Positions 9,922 to 19,515 of a stretch of 64,000 nt of DNA are shown here, in pieces. A program made the position numbers and the translations under genes. Source of the stretch: Psychrobacter fulvigenes (GTDB lineage Bacteria > Pseudomonadota > Gammaproteobacteria > Pseudomonadales > Moraxellaceae); the NCBI RefSeq assembly GCF_904846155.1, contig NZ_CAJGZP010000001.1, forward strand, positions 2,232,001-2,296,000, given 5' to 3'. Numbering within the stretch: position 1 is the stretch's first letter; each line of letters opens with the position of its first letter. The notes under the pieces were generated by a model that did not search any database, was not told the origin of the DNA, and saw nothing but the letters and a program-made list of their open reading frames with translations.

Positions 9922-10071
9922 AAAAGCCTCAGTTCAGGTATGAATAGATAAGTTGGTAACATCAGTCGATAACGTAAATCGATAAAATAGTTAGAAGGTG
10001 CGACTACATAAAAAGCGGGTTAATGATAATACACAACCACAGCAAACAATGACAATCAGTAGGGTTAATAT

Positions 10072-10503
10072 TTATTGCGCTAACGACTGACCAATTGGCA
10101 TCACCGTACTGATATTTAAGTTGATAAACCCCATTTTACCAGCCACATCCATCACCTGCACCACAGACTGGTGCGTCGCATTCGCATCAGCCGCAATCAC
10201 AAACAGCATATCACGCTCACTACCCACTTCTTGCTTTAGCATATTGGTCAGCTCAGCCGCATTATTGTTAGCCAGACTGATGCCATTGACCAGATAACTA
10301 CCGTCCTCTTGTACCGCCACCTCAATACTCTCAAGCTGCTCGGTCATAGCCACCCCTTCAGCTTCAGGTAAGACGATGTTTAAGCGGCTAAAATGATTGA
10401 ATGAGGTCGCCAATAGTAAAAACACAATTAAGAACAGCAAGCAATCAATCATCGGTGTCAGATTGATTTCGAGCGGCTCAACGGTAGGTTTTCTAAAACG
10501 CAT
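10072..10503 (-). CDS. exbD: ExbD/TolR family biopolymer transport protein
   Basis: ExbD/TolR proteins couple the proton motive force, with ExbB/TolQ, to TonB or TolA. One N-terminal membrane helix (CLLFLIVFLLLATSF) follows the family signature EINLTPMIDCLLF with its conserved membrane Asp. The rest is the periplasmic domain. I took the start at 10503 (MRFRKPTVEP), preceded by AGAGATATTGCC; an in-frame start at 10539 would add 12 residues. Linkage to msbA rather than to tonB is common in Moraxellaceae and relatives; whether it serves iron uptake or envelope lipids is not decidable here. Confidence 0.9.
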   Translation of the reverse strand: MRFRKPTVEPLEINLTPMIDCLLFLIVFLLLATSFNHFSRLNIVLPEAEGVAMTEQLESIEVAVQEDGSYLVNGISLANNNAAELTNMLKQEVGSERDMLFVIAADANATHQSVVQVMDVAGKMGFINLNISTVMPIGQSLAQ

Positions 10504-10619
10504 GGCAATATCTCTGATAGACATAATCTTATAAAACAAGATTTTTAGTAAGAAGCCTTCATAGCTCTTTTTGTTTCATGGCTCTTTTTATTTTATAGCA
10601 ACTTTAGTTTGACAGTCAC

Positions 10620-11378
10620 TTAAGAAGTAGTGACGGCTGCTTTTTGCGCTGACTGATGCATACTTTCAGGTTCGAAATCTAACGCATCGCTTAACGCCTT
10701 TTTCTCTGAATCTACGCCTTTTTCTATAGCTATCGCTGCATCCATAGAGGGTAAGCGCGCCTCTGCCAACAGCTTATAATCATAAAGCTCTTGAATCATA
10801 AGCCCTGCTTCCGTTTCAAACTGAGCATTAATATCGACAATGCGGCGCTGGAAATAACGATATGCTACCAATGCTGGTATCGCCACAACCATTCCCGCAG
10901 CGGTGGTAATCAACGCCTGTGAGACGCCTGCTGCCAGTAAGGTGGGATCTTGCATCGCACCATCTGTGATGGCCAAAAATGAAGATATGATTCCCAAGAC
11001 TGTCCCTAACAAGCCAAGCAATGGCGCAATCGCCCCAATTGTCCCGAGCATATTGATGTTTTTTTCTAGCTGATGTACCTGCACGCTAGCACGGTTTTGC
11101 ATGTGCATGGTCATTGAATCCAAACCATAATGACGGTAGAGTAAGCCAGTGGCCAAAATATCACCCAGCGGTGTCTTTTCTTTGACATTCATCAATTGTG
11201 TGCGACCGATATCACCGTTTTCACGCAAGCGATTAATCAGCTGTTCACGCAATCTACCAGGTACTATTTTCTCAAACTGTAGGGTACTACTACGCTCAAT
11301 GATGATGATCAGCGCAACGATTGAACAGACGACGATAGGCATCATCAACCAACCGCCAGCCTTTACCAACTCCCACAT
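10620..11378 (-). CDS. exbB: MotA/TolQ/ExbB proton channel family protein
   Basis: This is the partner of the ExbD-like protein just downstream. It has three membrane segments: one near the N-terminus (WLMMPIVVCSIVALIIII) and two in the conserved channel domain (GAIAPLLGLLGTVLGII and LITTAAGMVVAIPALVAYRYF). The length of 252 is usual. The start follows GAGAGTCGTT. It is the first gene of the presumed exbB-exbD-msbA-lpxK-kdsB-holB-pilZ run; its promoter should lie in 11379-11535. Confidence 0.92.
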   Translation of the reverse strand: MWELVKAGGWLMMPIVVCSIVALIIIIERSSTLQFEKIVPGRLREQLINRLRENGDIGRTQLMNVKEKTPLGDILATGLLYRHYGLDSMTMHMQNRASVQVHQLEKNINMLGTIGAIAPLLGLLGTVLGIISSFLAITDGAMQDPTLLAAGVSQALITTAAGMVVAIPALVAYRYFQRRIVDINAQFETEAGLMIQELYDYKLLAEARLPSMDAAIAIEKGVDSEKKALSDALDFEPESMHQSAQKAAVTTS

Positions 11379-11535
11379 AACGACTCTCTTATTTATATTG
11401 TCAATCTACTCAAGACATATAACTACTGCTTACAAGCAAGACTATTACTTAATAAAAATCACGTATAGTATAGTGCAAGAAAAATACCTAAAAGCTAAGT
11501 ATGCTCTTTAAAGAATGACCATGCAGGTTATTATA

Positions 11536-12684
11536 TTAGCGCTGCGCTTCTAAATGCTTGATTAACGCTGACAGCTCATCTTGATTGTGAAAAAATATCT
11601 CCACGCTCCCTTGGCCGTCTTTCTTGTGCTTTAGCTTCACCTCAGCCCCTAACATATCTGTGAGACGCTGCGTCAAACGCTCAGCATCGCGAGACTGTGC
11701 TTGTTCTGTGCGGTCAACTTTGGGGGCAGGATTCAATATTGATTTGACCAGCTTCTCAGCTTCGCGCACGGTCATGCCGCCATCGATGATTTTTTGTGCG
11801 ATGATGGGCTGTTGCTCGGATGATAATGCCAGCAGTGTGCGTGCGTGACCCATATCTAGGGCGCTGTTGGCTAAATGGTCTTTGACCGTATCATGCAGCT
11901 GATTTAGTCGTAGAAGATTCGATACCGTGGTACGCGCCTTGCCGACTACCTCTGCAATCATGGCGTGACTCATACCAAATTCCGTATGAAAACGCTGTAA
12001 AGCAGCCGCCTGCTCAATCACTGATAAGTCTTCACGTTGGATATTTTCAATCAGTGCTAAGGCTATGGCCAACTCATCTGACAAAGCACGCTCAATCGCA
12101 GGGATGACTGATTTTCCCGCCATTTTTGCCGCACGCCAGCGGCGCTCACCAGCGATGATTTCGTGAGTCACCTCTGCTGAGCTTTTATCTTCACTGGCCA
12201 ATAGCGGCCGAATGACAATAGGCTGCATAACGCCGTGCTGCTCAATAGAAGATGCCAGCTCAGCTAACGCCGTCTCGCTCATATCACGGCGCGGCTGATA
12301 CTTACCCGCTTGCAACTGCGTCACCGCAATCTGCACCAAGCTGATTTGATCTTCAGGAATACTGGTATCGACGCTTTCGCTACGTGTTTTGGCATGACTA
12401 CGGGTACTACGCGGCGCCCGAACCGTTGTTTCGGCAGTGGTCTTTTTGTTGGTTTTGGCAGCGCTGCCTTTAGACTTAGCAGCTATTTGGGTGTCAGGCT
12501 TAGTATTATCTGGCACGTCAGAATCACTTAACTTATGATCACGTAATCTAGGCTCACGTAGCTCAGAGCCGTGCATAGCCGTATCGTCTTGCAAAGCAGA
12601 GGCGGTAATTTGCTTTTCTTTTTTGATTGACCCTAATAAGGCATCTAAACCTCGATTGGCAGCCAATCCTCGTTTTTTCGCCAT
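11536..12684 (-). CDS. parB: Chromosome partitioning protein ParB
   Basis: ParB binds parS sites and uses CTP to spread along DNA for chromosome segregation. The N-terminal LDALLG box that engages ParA is present (RGLDALLGS), as are the GKYQPRRDM and GERRWRAAKMAG motifs of the CTP-binding domain, and an HTH region. Residues of about 35-110 form an unusually long Lys/Ser/Thr-rich linker. At 382 residues it is longer than the common 290. The start follows AGGATAGGTAATC. It lies after parA and rsmG on the same strand. Confidence 0.95.
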   Translation of the reverse strand: MAKKRGLAANRGLDALLGSIKKEKQITASALQDDTAMHGSELREPRLRDHKLSDSDVPDNTKPDTQIAAKSKGSAAKTNKKTTAETTVRAPRSTRSHAKTRSESVDTSIPEDQISLVQIAVTQLQAGKYQPRRDMSETALAELASSIEQHGVMQPIVIRPLLASEDKSSAEVTHEIIAGERRWRAAKMAGKSVIPAIERALSDELAIALALIENIQREDLSVIEQAAALQRFHTEFGMSHAMIAEVVGKARTTVSNLLRLNQLHDTVKDHLANSALDMGHARTLLALSSEQQPIIAQKIIDGGMTVREAEKLVKSILNPAPKVDRTEQAQSRDAERLTQRLTDMLGAEVKLKHKKDGQGSVEIFFHNQDELSALIKHLEAQR

Positions 12685-12822
12685 GATTACCTATCCTTTA
12701 ACGCTAAAATAAAAGCCCAATGATTGTTGATAGCTCTTTACTAATACAGCTACTGATATCGTTACTTATTAAATACTTTACTGTCTGACTACTCATTCGT
12801 TGTCGTTCGTCGCTGCGCACGT

Positions 12823-13602
12823 CTAGCTGCTTTGCTTCATCACTTCAGCTGCTAGCTTTTGATACGCGCGCGCACCTTTTGACCATCTCTCATAAGCAAT
12901 CGCAGGTAGACCGTGTGCAGGAGCTTCTGCCAAACCAACATTTCTTGGAATGTGGGTTTTGTACATAATATCGCCAAAGTGAGCTTCAAGCTCCGCAGAG
13001 ACATCGCGAGCGAGCGTGTTGCGCGCATCAAACAAGGTTCTCACTACACCGCGGATATACAGCTTAGGATTAAGCTCAGTGAGACGCTCAATGGTCTGCG
13101 ACAAGTCGGCTAAACCTTCTAATGCATAGTACTCGCACTGCATCGGAATAATGACGCTATCAGTGGCAACCAACGCATTAATCGTTAACAGATTTAAGCT
13201 GGGCGCACAGTCTATAATCACATAATCATAGGCGTCTTTATTGGTCGCTACCTGATCACTGACCAAGTCCGCCACTGCCGTTTTAAACAGCTCGTGACTG
13301 TTGGTTTGTCCCATCAAGGTAACGTCCATGCCTGCCAATTCACGATTGGCACCGATGACATCAAAGCCTGCTGGACTTTTAACAATAGCATCAGCTAGAG
13401 AAACCCCGTCCAGTAGGACATCTGCCATTGTTAATTCTAAATCATTTTTATCTAAGCCAGTCCCACTGGTCGCATTGCCTTGTGGATCTAGGTCAATCAG
13501 CAGGACATGCTTGCGCTTGGCAGCCAAACTGGCGGTCAAATTTACCGCTGTCGTGGTCTTACCAACGCCGCCTTTTTGATTCGCAATGGCTATGATTTCC
13601 AT
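12823..13602 (-). CDS. parA: Chromosome partitioning ATPase ParA
   Basis: This Walker-type ATPase drives origin segregation with ParB. The deviant Walker A motif NQKGGVGKTTTAVNL lies near residues 8-22, and LLIDLDPQGN and VIIDCAPSLN follow. I chose ATG 13602 (MEIIAIANQKGG), which is preceded by GAGTGAGTGT; an in-frame start at 13614 would add four residues. It is separated from parB by 138 bases with no obvious terminator. Confidence 0.95.
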   Translation of the reverse strand: MEIIAIANQKGGVGKTTTAVNLTASLAAKRKHVLLIDLDPQGNATSGTGLDKNDLELTMADVLLDGVSLADAIVKSPAGFDVIGANRELAGMDVTLMGQTNSHELFKTAVADLVSDQVATNKDAYDYVIIDCAPSLNLLTINALVATDSVIIPMQCEYYALEGLADLSQTIERLTELNPKLYIRGVVRTLFDARNTLARDVSAELEAHFGDIMYKTHIPRNVGLAEAPAHGLPAIAYERWSKGARAYQKLAAEVMKQSS

Positions 13603-13950
13603 ACACTCACTCAATTTAATTAGGATCTATGACTGTTTTTACTCTAATAACTCTTAAAACGTGTTCAACATTCAACCATGGCTCTGACAGAGACTATTCG
13701 TAATATATTCAACACACTCTCCTGCTAAAGACTATACGATAACGTCTGTTCTATAAATCAGTTTTAATTAATTTTGTAAGAACTGCCCTACTTAAAGCAC
13801 TCCGCTATCGAAACACTATACTACTTAGATGCTTGCAGCTTATCAGATGCTTGCAACTTACTATTTAAGTGCCAGCGCTCAATAAATGCTAGCAGTAAAT
13901 ATGTTTCACAAGATTATATACTGTTTCATGATTAAAAACGTGCTCATAGC
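13603..13950. other. rsmG-parA intergenic region
   Basis: About 350 AT-rich bases with no gene. A half-site resembling parS (TGTTTCAC) occurs near 13902, but the palindromic partner is not there. A promoter for parA could be here; none can be defined with confidence. Confidence 0.35.
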
Positions 13951-14667
13951 TTAGACATTTTTGTCAGACATTTCAATCAAATGACGACTATCGTGTAAAC
14001 GTGGTACGTCAAGTTTAATGGTCTTAATCTGCCACTCCGCTTCAAGTGCTTGTAGCTCTTCATCCGTAGGCGCTTTGCCTTTCATCGCACATAAACGACC
14101 ATGATCTGCCAATCGCGGCTGTGCTACTTCTACAAAATCTATCAAGCTGGCAAAAGCTCGAGAAGTCACCACATCATAGCTGGCATCATGCGCTTCAATA
14201 CGAGAAGCAATGGGCTGCATGTTGGTCAAACCAAGCTCACTACTGATCTGCCTAATAAAACGAATCTTTTTTTGATTGCTATCAAGTGCCGTACATGCGC
14301 GCTCAGGCTGACAAATCGCGACAATAACGGCTGGCAACCCAGCACCTGTACCGATATCTAACAACGACCCAGGCGGTAAATGCGGTATAATAGCCAAGCA
14401 ATCGATGACATGCTTGATCAACGCCTCTTCTGGATGGGTAATGGCGGTCAAATTATACGCTTTATTCCATAATAAAAGCTGGTCTAAGTATAATAATAGC
14501 GTACGCTGCTGCGTCTCACTTAAAGGCAAACCTAACTCGTCTATTGCCTGCGCTAAGATATTAGCCAACGTTGGTAACTGCGTGCCAAGCTTTACAAAGC
14601 CAGTAGGATCTATACTGACAGTAACCGTGCTAGCAGACGATGAAGCGGTTTTAGCGGAAGCTGACAT
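13951..14667 (-). CDS. rsmG: 16S rRNA (guanine(527)-N(7))-methyltransferase
   Basis: RsmG methylates G527 of 16S rRNA using S-adenosylmethionine. The SAM-binding motif LLDIGTGAGLPAVIVAI is present, with the preceding AYNLTAI and the later VVTSRAFASL of the GidB family. I used the ATG at 14667, with GGA 11 bases upstream; another in-frame ATG at 14679 is possible. The usual upstream partner mnmG is absent: rsmG is the first gene of this strand run. Confidence 0.93.
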   Translation of the reverse strand: MSASAKTASSSASTVTVSIDPTGFVKLGTQLPTLANILAQAIDELGLPLSETQQRTLLLYLDQLLLWNKAYNLTAITHPEEALIKHVIDCLAIIPHLPPGSLLDIGTGAGLPAVIVAICQPERACTALDSNQKKIRFIRQISSELGLTNMQPIASRIEAHDASYDVVTSRAFASLIDFVEVAQPRLADHGRLCAMKGKAPTDEELQALEAEWQIKTIKLDVPRLHDSRHLIEMSDKNV

Positions 14668-15242
14668 ACAACAAATCATCCAGTTTTGACATGTGAACCG
14701 TCTATTTTATCATGCAGGCTGCCTATTGAATAGTTGCAGATTGCGCCAATGTCCGCCATCTTATACTATCTGCACTGACATTGAGACGTTATTCTTCATT
14801 GATAGGGTCAAATTTACTATTGATTCGTTATTTTTAATAAAGCTATTAGATCAATTATTGACTCAGTTACTGACTCAATCAGCCACGTATATATGATACA
14901 AAACTGCCTTTAATAATCTGTCTAAAACACTGCCACATCTTGTAAGATGGATGGTGGAAACTAGGGCGTGTTCTCATTTTAAAAATGGAGATAAAAATGA
15001 GATAAATTGCCGTCAAACAAGGAAAATAGCGCAGATAATATCGGGATATTACCTAGCTATTTAACGCTGTTTGGCAAGATTTAGCCATTTTTAGCCCATT
15101 TAGGTATCCTTCGTTTGAATTGAGGACACGCCCTAAGATAGATTAAGATAAACAATGACAACATACCTATTCACAAAACATCTGTTTTATAAAATACTTA
15201 CCTTAAAACCTCTTCTACTTTAAAAATGAATAACCTACGCCT
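14668..15242. other. Divergent rsmG / Lon-like intergenic region
   Basis: About 575 bases without a gene. It contains a complete small mobile element at 14964-15133 (listed separately). The remainder is AT-rich and must hold the divergent promoters of rsmG and the protease gene. Confidence 0.5.
14962..15135. repeat. 170-bp MITE with IS5-family-like ends
   Basis: The element 14964-15133 starts GGGCGTGTTCTCATTT and ends AATTGAGGACACGCCC, with TA on both sides. The terminal GGGCGTGT is the same as in the two 837-bp IS5-family copies at 28.1 and 29.9 kb, so that transposase family could mobilise it. An inner imperfect inverted pair (TTGCCGTCAAACA and TGTTTGGCAA) makes the element partly self-complementary. 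No coding potential. Confidence 0.75.
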
Positions 15243-18041
15243 ATGACCGAACAGCTAACTGCTCCTATGACACAAACTTCAGACGCTATCGATGCAACCA
15301 CTGTGACCGAAAACGACCCTGTAGCAGTAAACAACCAAGCTGAAAAAGATCAGCAAGATGCCCTATCACCTCATCCGATATTTGCAGAGGTCAATCAGCG
15401 CTGCCTGATAACTGCTGAGCAGCTCAAGCGTTATAGTGATGCCGATAGCTTACCGACCGACACACGCACAGCTCCAGACTTAGATATTGGCTTTGGGCAG
15501 CAGCGCGCGCTCAAAGCCTTACACACGGCACTAGATGTTAATGCTAGTGGCTATCATGTGTTTGCTGCTGGAGAAAACGGCCTTGGCAAACGTACCGTTA
15601 TCAGTCGCCTACTACATAAAATCGCTGGCGACGCACCAACACCTGATGACTGGGTTTATGTGCATAACTTTACCGACCCACGCACCCCATTGGCACTATC
15701 CTTGCCTGCTGGACAAGCGCATTTATTACAGCAGCAAGTCAACGAATTATGGACGCAGGCCAAAAAACGCTTAAGCCAGCGCTTTCGTAGTGATCAGTAT
15801 CAAAGCAAAATTGAAGCCATCAAAAACGAGACCCATCAAAAAGAAAGCCTCGCTTATGACGCCCTAAATGCTGAGGGTAAACAGTATGACTTGGCTCTGA
15901 CCTTTCGCTCGCATGACAATAAAGCGATATTTGTACATCCGAGTAAACTGTCTGCAGAAGAAAACGAGCAGTTTACAGATGACACAAAGGCATCTAGCAG
16001 CCATAGCCATAAAAGCCAGACAGCGACAGAAAAAACGGCGCGTACTACTGCAGACGATTTCAATGATGATGACCAGAATGACAATAATGAATACGGCACT
16101 AGCAGCAATTACGAGTCTGAGCTGAGTAATTTCACCCAAAAGAACCACATGCAAAAGCGTCTTAGTCAGCTGACCATCACTTTAGAACAACTAGAAGATG
16201 AGGCCAATGATGCGATAGAAGCCCTACATCGCAATATTGCACGCCGCGCGCTACAGCCTTTATTTGCGCCCATTCGTCAGCAGTTCTCTAAGCTGCCGCC
16301 TGTCATTACTTATCTTGATGCCATATTTGCCGATATGGTCACCCATGCCCCGCATATCGTCAATGGCGATGATGAAGAGTTTGTCACTGCTGTATTGGCG
16401 ACCACTCCTAGCCGCTATGCAGTCAATGTCATGGTGAGTCATGACCCTGAGGATGGCGCACCAGTCATCTTTGAAGACTTGCCGACTCACTTGAACTTAC
16501 TAGGACATGTTGAGCAAATTACTCAGTTAGGTACCGTCACCACCGATGTCAGTATGATACGTGCTGGCGCCCTACACCGCGCCAATGGGGGTTACTTAAT
16601 TTTAGAGGCCAGTCACCTACTCGAGCACCCTTATGCTTGGCAAGGTCTCAAACGTGCCTTACAATCACGCAAAATAAAACTGTCTAGCCTTGAGCAGATG
16701 CTCACCTTAACAGGCAGTTTGTCGTTAGCACCGGCACCGATCGACCTTGATATTAAAGTCATTTTGCTCGGAGAAGCAGATTTATATTATGAACTGTTAG
16801 AGTTAGAGCCAGAGTTTGATGCCGTATTCAAGGTTCGTGCTGACTTTCATGATGACGTGATTCGCACCAACGAGCATGAATTGGCGCTGGTTGCCAAAAT
16901 GGCCGACATCATCGATTATGCCAAGCTTTATCCTTTTGATAGTAGCGCACAAGCAGCACTGCTTGAGCATCTCAGCTTGCAAGCCGAAGACCAAGACCGT
17001 CTGAGCCTGCACAGCGATCGTCTTATTAAGCTGTTGCATGAGTCCAATCGCCATGCACGCCTAAGTGGAGAAAACATCGTCGACGACTCTCATGTTGCCC
17101 AAGCCATCAGCGACATGGTTGAGCGCTCAGGCTACTTGCGCGACTTGTACTGGGATGAGCTAAAAACAGGCCAGCAGCTGATTAATACGCAAGGTGAGGC
17201 CGTCGGACAAGTCAATGCCTTAACTGTCGTCAGCTATGCCGATAGCGAGTTTGGCATGCCAGCACGTCTCACCGCTGTGATTCAGCCCAATATCGGTGCT
17301 GGAGAAATCCTAGATATTGAGCGTGATGTCGATCTGGGCGGCAGCTTACACGCCAAAGGCATGCTGATTATGACCAGCTACTTGCGGGCATTATTTAGCC
17401 AACATCATGCACTCAATTTTAGCGCCTCCCTAGCATTCGAGCAAAGCTATGCCCATATCGACGGCGATAGCGCCACTGTCAGCGAAGGCTGTGCGCTGTT
17501 ATCCGCCTTAGCAAACGTTCCTATCAATCAAGCCTTGGCGATTACTGGCTCTATGAATCAGCTGGGAGAGGTACAAGCCGTTGGCGGTATTAACGCTAAG
17601 ATTGCCGGTTTCTTCGATGCTTGCCGCGAGCAAGGCATGACAGGGCAACAAGGAGTCGTCATACCAATGGCCAATGTCAAGCAATTGATGTTGCGTGACG
17701 ACATCATTGCCGCCGTTGCAGCAGGCCAATTTCATATTTATGGCGTGCATACCTTAAGTGACGCACTCACATTGATGACAGGTTTACCCATCGACACGAT
17801 GAACAAAAAAGGCCGTTATCGTAAAGACACTTTATTTGGCAAAGTCTTGCGCCGTTTGCTGTTATGGGATGAAAACCAAGGCACAGATGATGATGTCGAT
17901 GACAAAAAATCTAAAAAGAAAGCCAAGAAGAAACGCAATGCCAAACGCCAGAAAAAAGAAGATGAGAGAAAACAACAACGCAAAAAAGAAACAGACGTTA
18001 GCAAAGATGATATGACAGATAATGACATCGAGCAGAAATAG
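15243..18041 (+). CDS. Lon-like AAA+ ATP-dependent protease (LonB/YcbZ-type)
   Basis: This 932-residue protein has an N-terminal AAA-type region with a Walker A-like loop GENGLGKRT (residues 110-118) and a C-terminal Lon protease domain. The catalytic Ser743 lies in DGDSATVSEG and the Lys786 in GINAKIAGF, the Ser-Lys dyad of Lon. The region LGTVTTDVSMIRAGALHRANGG is typical of the AAA_32/LonB-like family rather than classical Lon. A Ser/Thr/Asp/Asn-rich insertion sits at about residues 240-290, and the last 55 residues are strongly basic (KKSKKKAKKKRNAKRQKK), possibly contacting nucleic acid. The substrate is unknown. There is no operon partner. Confidence 0.88.
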   Translation: MTEQLTAPMTQTSDAIDATTVTENDPVAVNNQAEKDQQDALSPHPIFAEVNQRCLITAEQLKRYSDADSLPTDTRTAPDLDIGFGQQRALKALHTALDVNASGYHVFAAGENGLGKRTVISRLLHKIAGDAPTPDDWVYVHNFTDPRTPLALSLPAGQAHLLQQQVNELWTQAKKRLSQRFRSDQYQSKIEAIKNETHQKESLAYDALNAEGKQYDLALTFRSHDNKAIFVHPSKLSAEENEQFTDDTKASSSHSHKSQTATEKTARTTADDFNDDDQNDNNEYGTSSNYESELSNFTQKNHMQKRLSQLTITLEQLEDEANDAIEALHRNIARRALQPLFAPIRQQFSKLPPVITYLDAIFADMVTHAPHIVNGDDEEFVTAVLATTPSRYAVNVMVSHDPEDGAPVIFEDLPTHLNLLGHVEQITQLGTVTTDVSMIRAGALHRANGGYLILEASHLLEHPYAWQGLKRALQSRKIKLSSLEQMLTLTGSLSLAPAPIDLDIKVILLGEADLYYELLELEPEFDAVFKVRADFHDDVIRTNEHELALVAKMADIIDYAKLYPFDSSAQAALLEHLSLQAEDQDRLSLHSDRLIKLLHESNRHARLSGENIVDDSHVAQAISDMVERSGYLRDLYWDELKTGQQLINTQGEAVGQVNALTVVSYADSEFGMPARLTAVIQPNIGAGEILDIERDVDLGGSLHAKGMLIMTSYLRALFSQHHALNFSASLAFEQSYAHIDGDSATVSEGCALLSALANVPINQALAITGSMNQLGEVQAVGGINAKIAGFFDACREQGMTGQQGVVIPMANVKQLMLRDDIIAAVAAGQFHIYGVHTLSDALTLMTGLPIDTMNKKGRYRKDTLFGKVLRRLLLWDENQGTDDDVDDKKSKKKAKKKRNAKRQKKEDERKQQRKKETDVSKDDMTDNDIEQK

Positions 18042-18309
18042 TTAAAATTTCACGCTGGGTTTTTGATACTGAGTTTGCACACTAGGCTTGAAAATAAAAG
18101 CCAAATCTTATCGATGCTTGAAGTTTTTTTGCTTTTATAAATGGCTTTGATGATTTATCTGCGATAGGGTATCTTAAATGAATTATCTTAAATACTGTAT
18201 TTTAAGTACTGTGTCTTAAGTACGATGCAAGCAGCAACCATAATAGATAAACTTAGCATACAGACTTAAGCTCTTTTGAGACTGACAACTTCATATAGGT
18301 AACCTCTCA

Positions 18310-19452
18310 ATGACTGCGCCAAACGCTAACGCAACTGACATCTCGACTCTTAACGCTCATGAAGCGCAGGCAGATCAACCGTCTGCACCCTCTGACGATG
18401 AGACTGCTAATATGGCTGCCGATACAGCAGCCAGTCGTCATGGCGCCGCAACCACTGCGCGTCAATGGCAAGTATTGTCTCAGCTGCAGCGCAATCGCTG
18501 GGTAGGAACCACCCATATCTATGAACAGCTCAAACTGGCAGGATTTGATGTCAGCTTACGCACGGTGCAAAGAGACCTAAATGCTCTAGCCAAACGCTTC
18601 CCTATCGAAAAAAACAATGCTAACCCACAAGGCTGGCGCTGGAAAGATGACGCGCCTCTACAAAGCTTACCGCATATGAACTTATCGCAAGCGGTCGCCT
18701 TCAATATGGTCGAGGCCAATCTTACACAGTTATTACCGCCTGCTATTTTGGATGAGCTGTTTCCTTGGTTTGATTTGGCACGGCGTCAACTAAAAAACAG
18801 CAAAGTCACTCATTCATGGATTGATCGGGTGCGTATAGAGCCTGCGACGCAAGCATTGATTGCCCCGCATATTGACTTGGACAGTAAAGACAACATTTAT
18901 CATGCTCTCTTTTATCAATTGCAAATCAAAGCCTGCTATACCCGCAGCAATAGAACAGAAGCCAGCGAATATGTGTTAAATCCTATCGCGATCATTCAGC
19001 GCGGCGTTATCATTTACTTGCTAGCGACCCGTGTTGACGACCCTGACTTCATCATCCGCACTTTTGCCCTGCACCGCTTTGAAAGTGTAGAGATACTCGA
19101 AAGCACAGCTGAGACACCTGATAACTTCCATCTGGATGATTACTTGGAGGCAGGCAGTATGGGCTTTACTCATCCCCTATTAAGCCAACTGCCTGATCAT
19201 GGCAAAAACACCGCTATTGAGTTACATTTTACCAAACGAGCTGGTAAAAGCCTGACAGAGAGCAAGCTGAGTGACGATCAAACGGTGACGATCAACGATG
19301 ATGAGACCCTAACAGTGAACGCAACAGTCAATCTGACCTCGCAACTGGTCTGGTGGCTACGTGGTTTTGGTAAAGGTTTATTAGACGCCAAGCCGCAGCT
19401 ACTTTATCAAGTGGTCTTGGATAAAACGCTAGAAGATAACAATAAGCCCTAA
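18310..19452 (+). CDS. HTH and WYL domain transcriptional regulator
   Basis: A 380-residue DNA-binding regulator. After about 45 low-complexity residues, an HTH of the DeoR-like type is visible (ARQWQVLSQLQRNRW and DVSLRTVQRDLNALAKRF). The central region with YVLNPIAIIQRGVIIYLLA and FALHRFESVEIL is the WYL-type ligand-sensing domain. WYL proteins often sense nucleic-acid or nucleotide ligands and control stress or defence genes; which genes this one controls is unknown. A TerD-like gene follows after 63 bases on the same strand and may be a target or partner. Confidence 0.85.
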   Translation: MTAPNANATDISTLNAHEAQADQPSAPSDDETANMAADTAASRHGAATTARQWQVLSQLQRNRWVGTTHIYEQLKLAGFDVSLRTVQRDLNALAKRFPIEKNNANPQGWRWKDDAPLQSLPHMNLSQAVAFNMVEANLTQLLPPAILDELFPWFDLARRQLKNSKVTHSWIDRVRIEPATQALIAPHIDLDSKDNIYHALFYQLQIKACYTRSNRTEASEYVLNPIAIIQRGVIIYLLATRVDDPDFIIRTFALHRFESVEILESTAETPDNFHLDDYLEAGSMGFTHPLLSQLPDHGKNTAIELHFTKRAGKSLTESKLSDDQTVTINDDETLTVNATVNLTSQLVWWLRGFGKGLLDAKPQLLYQVVLDKTLEDNNKP

Positions 19453-19515
19453 TATTTGAATGATCAACAGACCCTAATATTTAAAAGAATAACTTAATAT
19501 TAAACAAGGATTTTC

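Noticed and set aside
13902-13909. parS-like half site TGTTTCAC between rsmG and parA
   Set aside because: The second half (GTGAAACA) is missing; no full 16-bp parS was found near parAB.
18097-18156. AAAGCCA ... TGGCTTT as a terminator of the Lon-like gene
   Set aside because: The loop would exceed 40 bases and no compact stem with a T run can be drawn.
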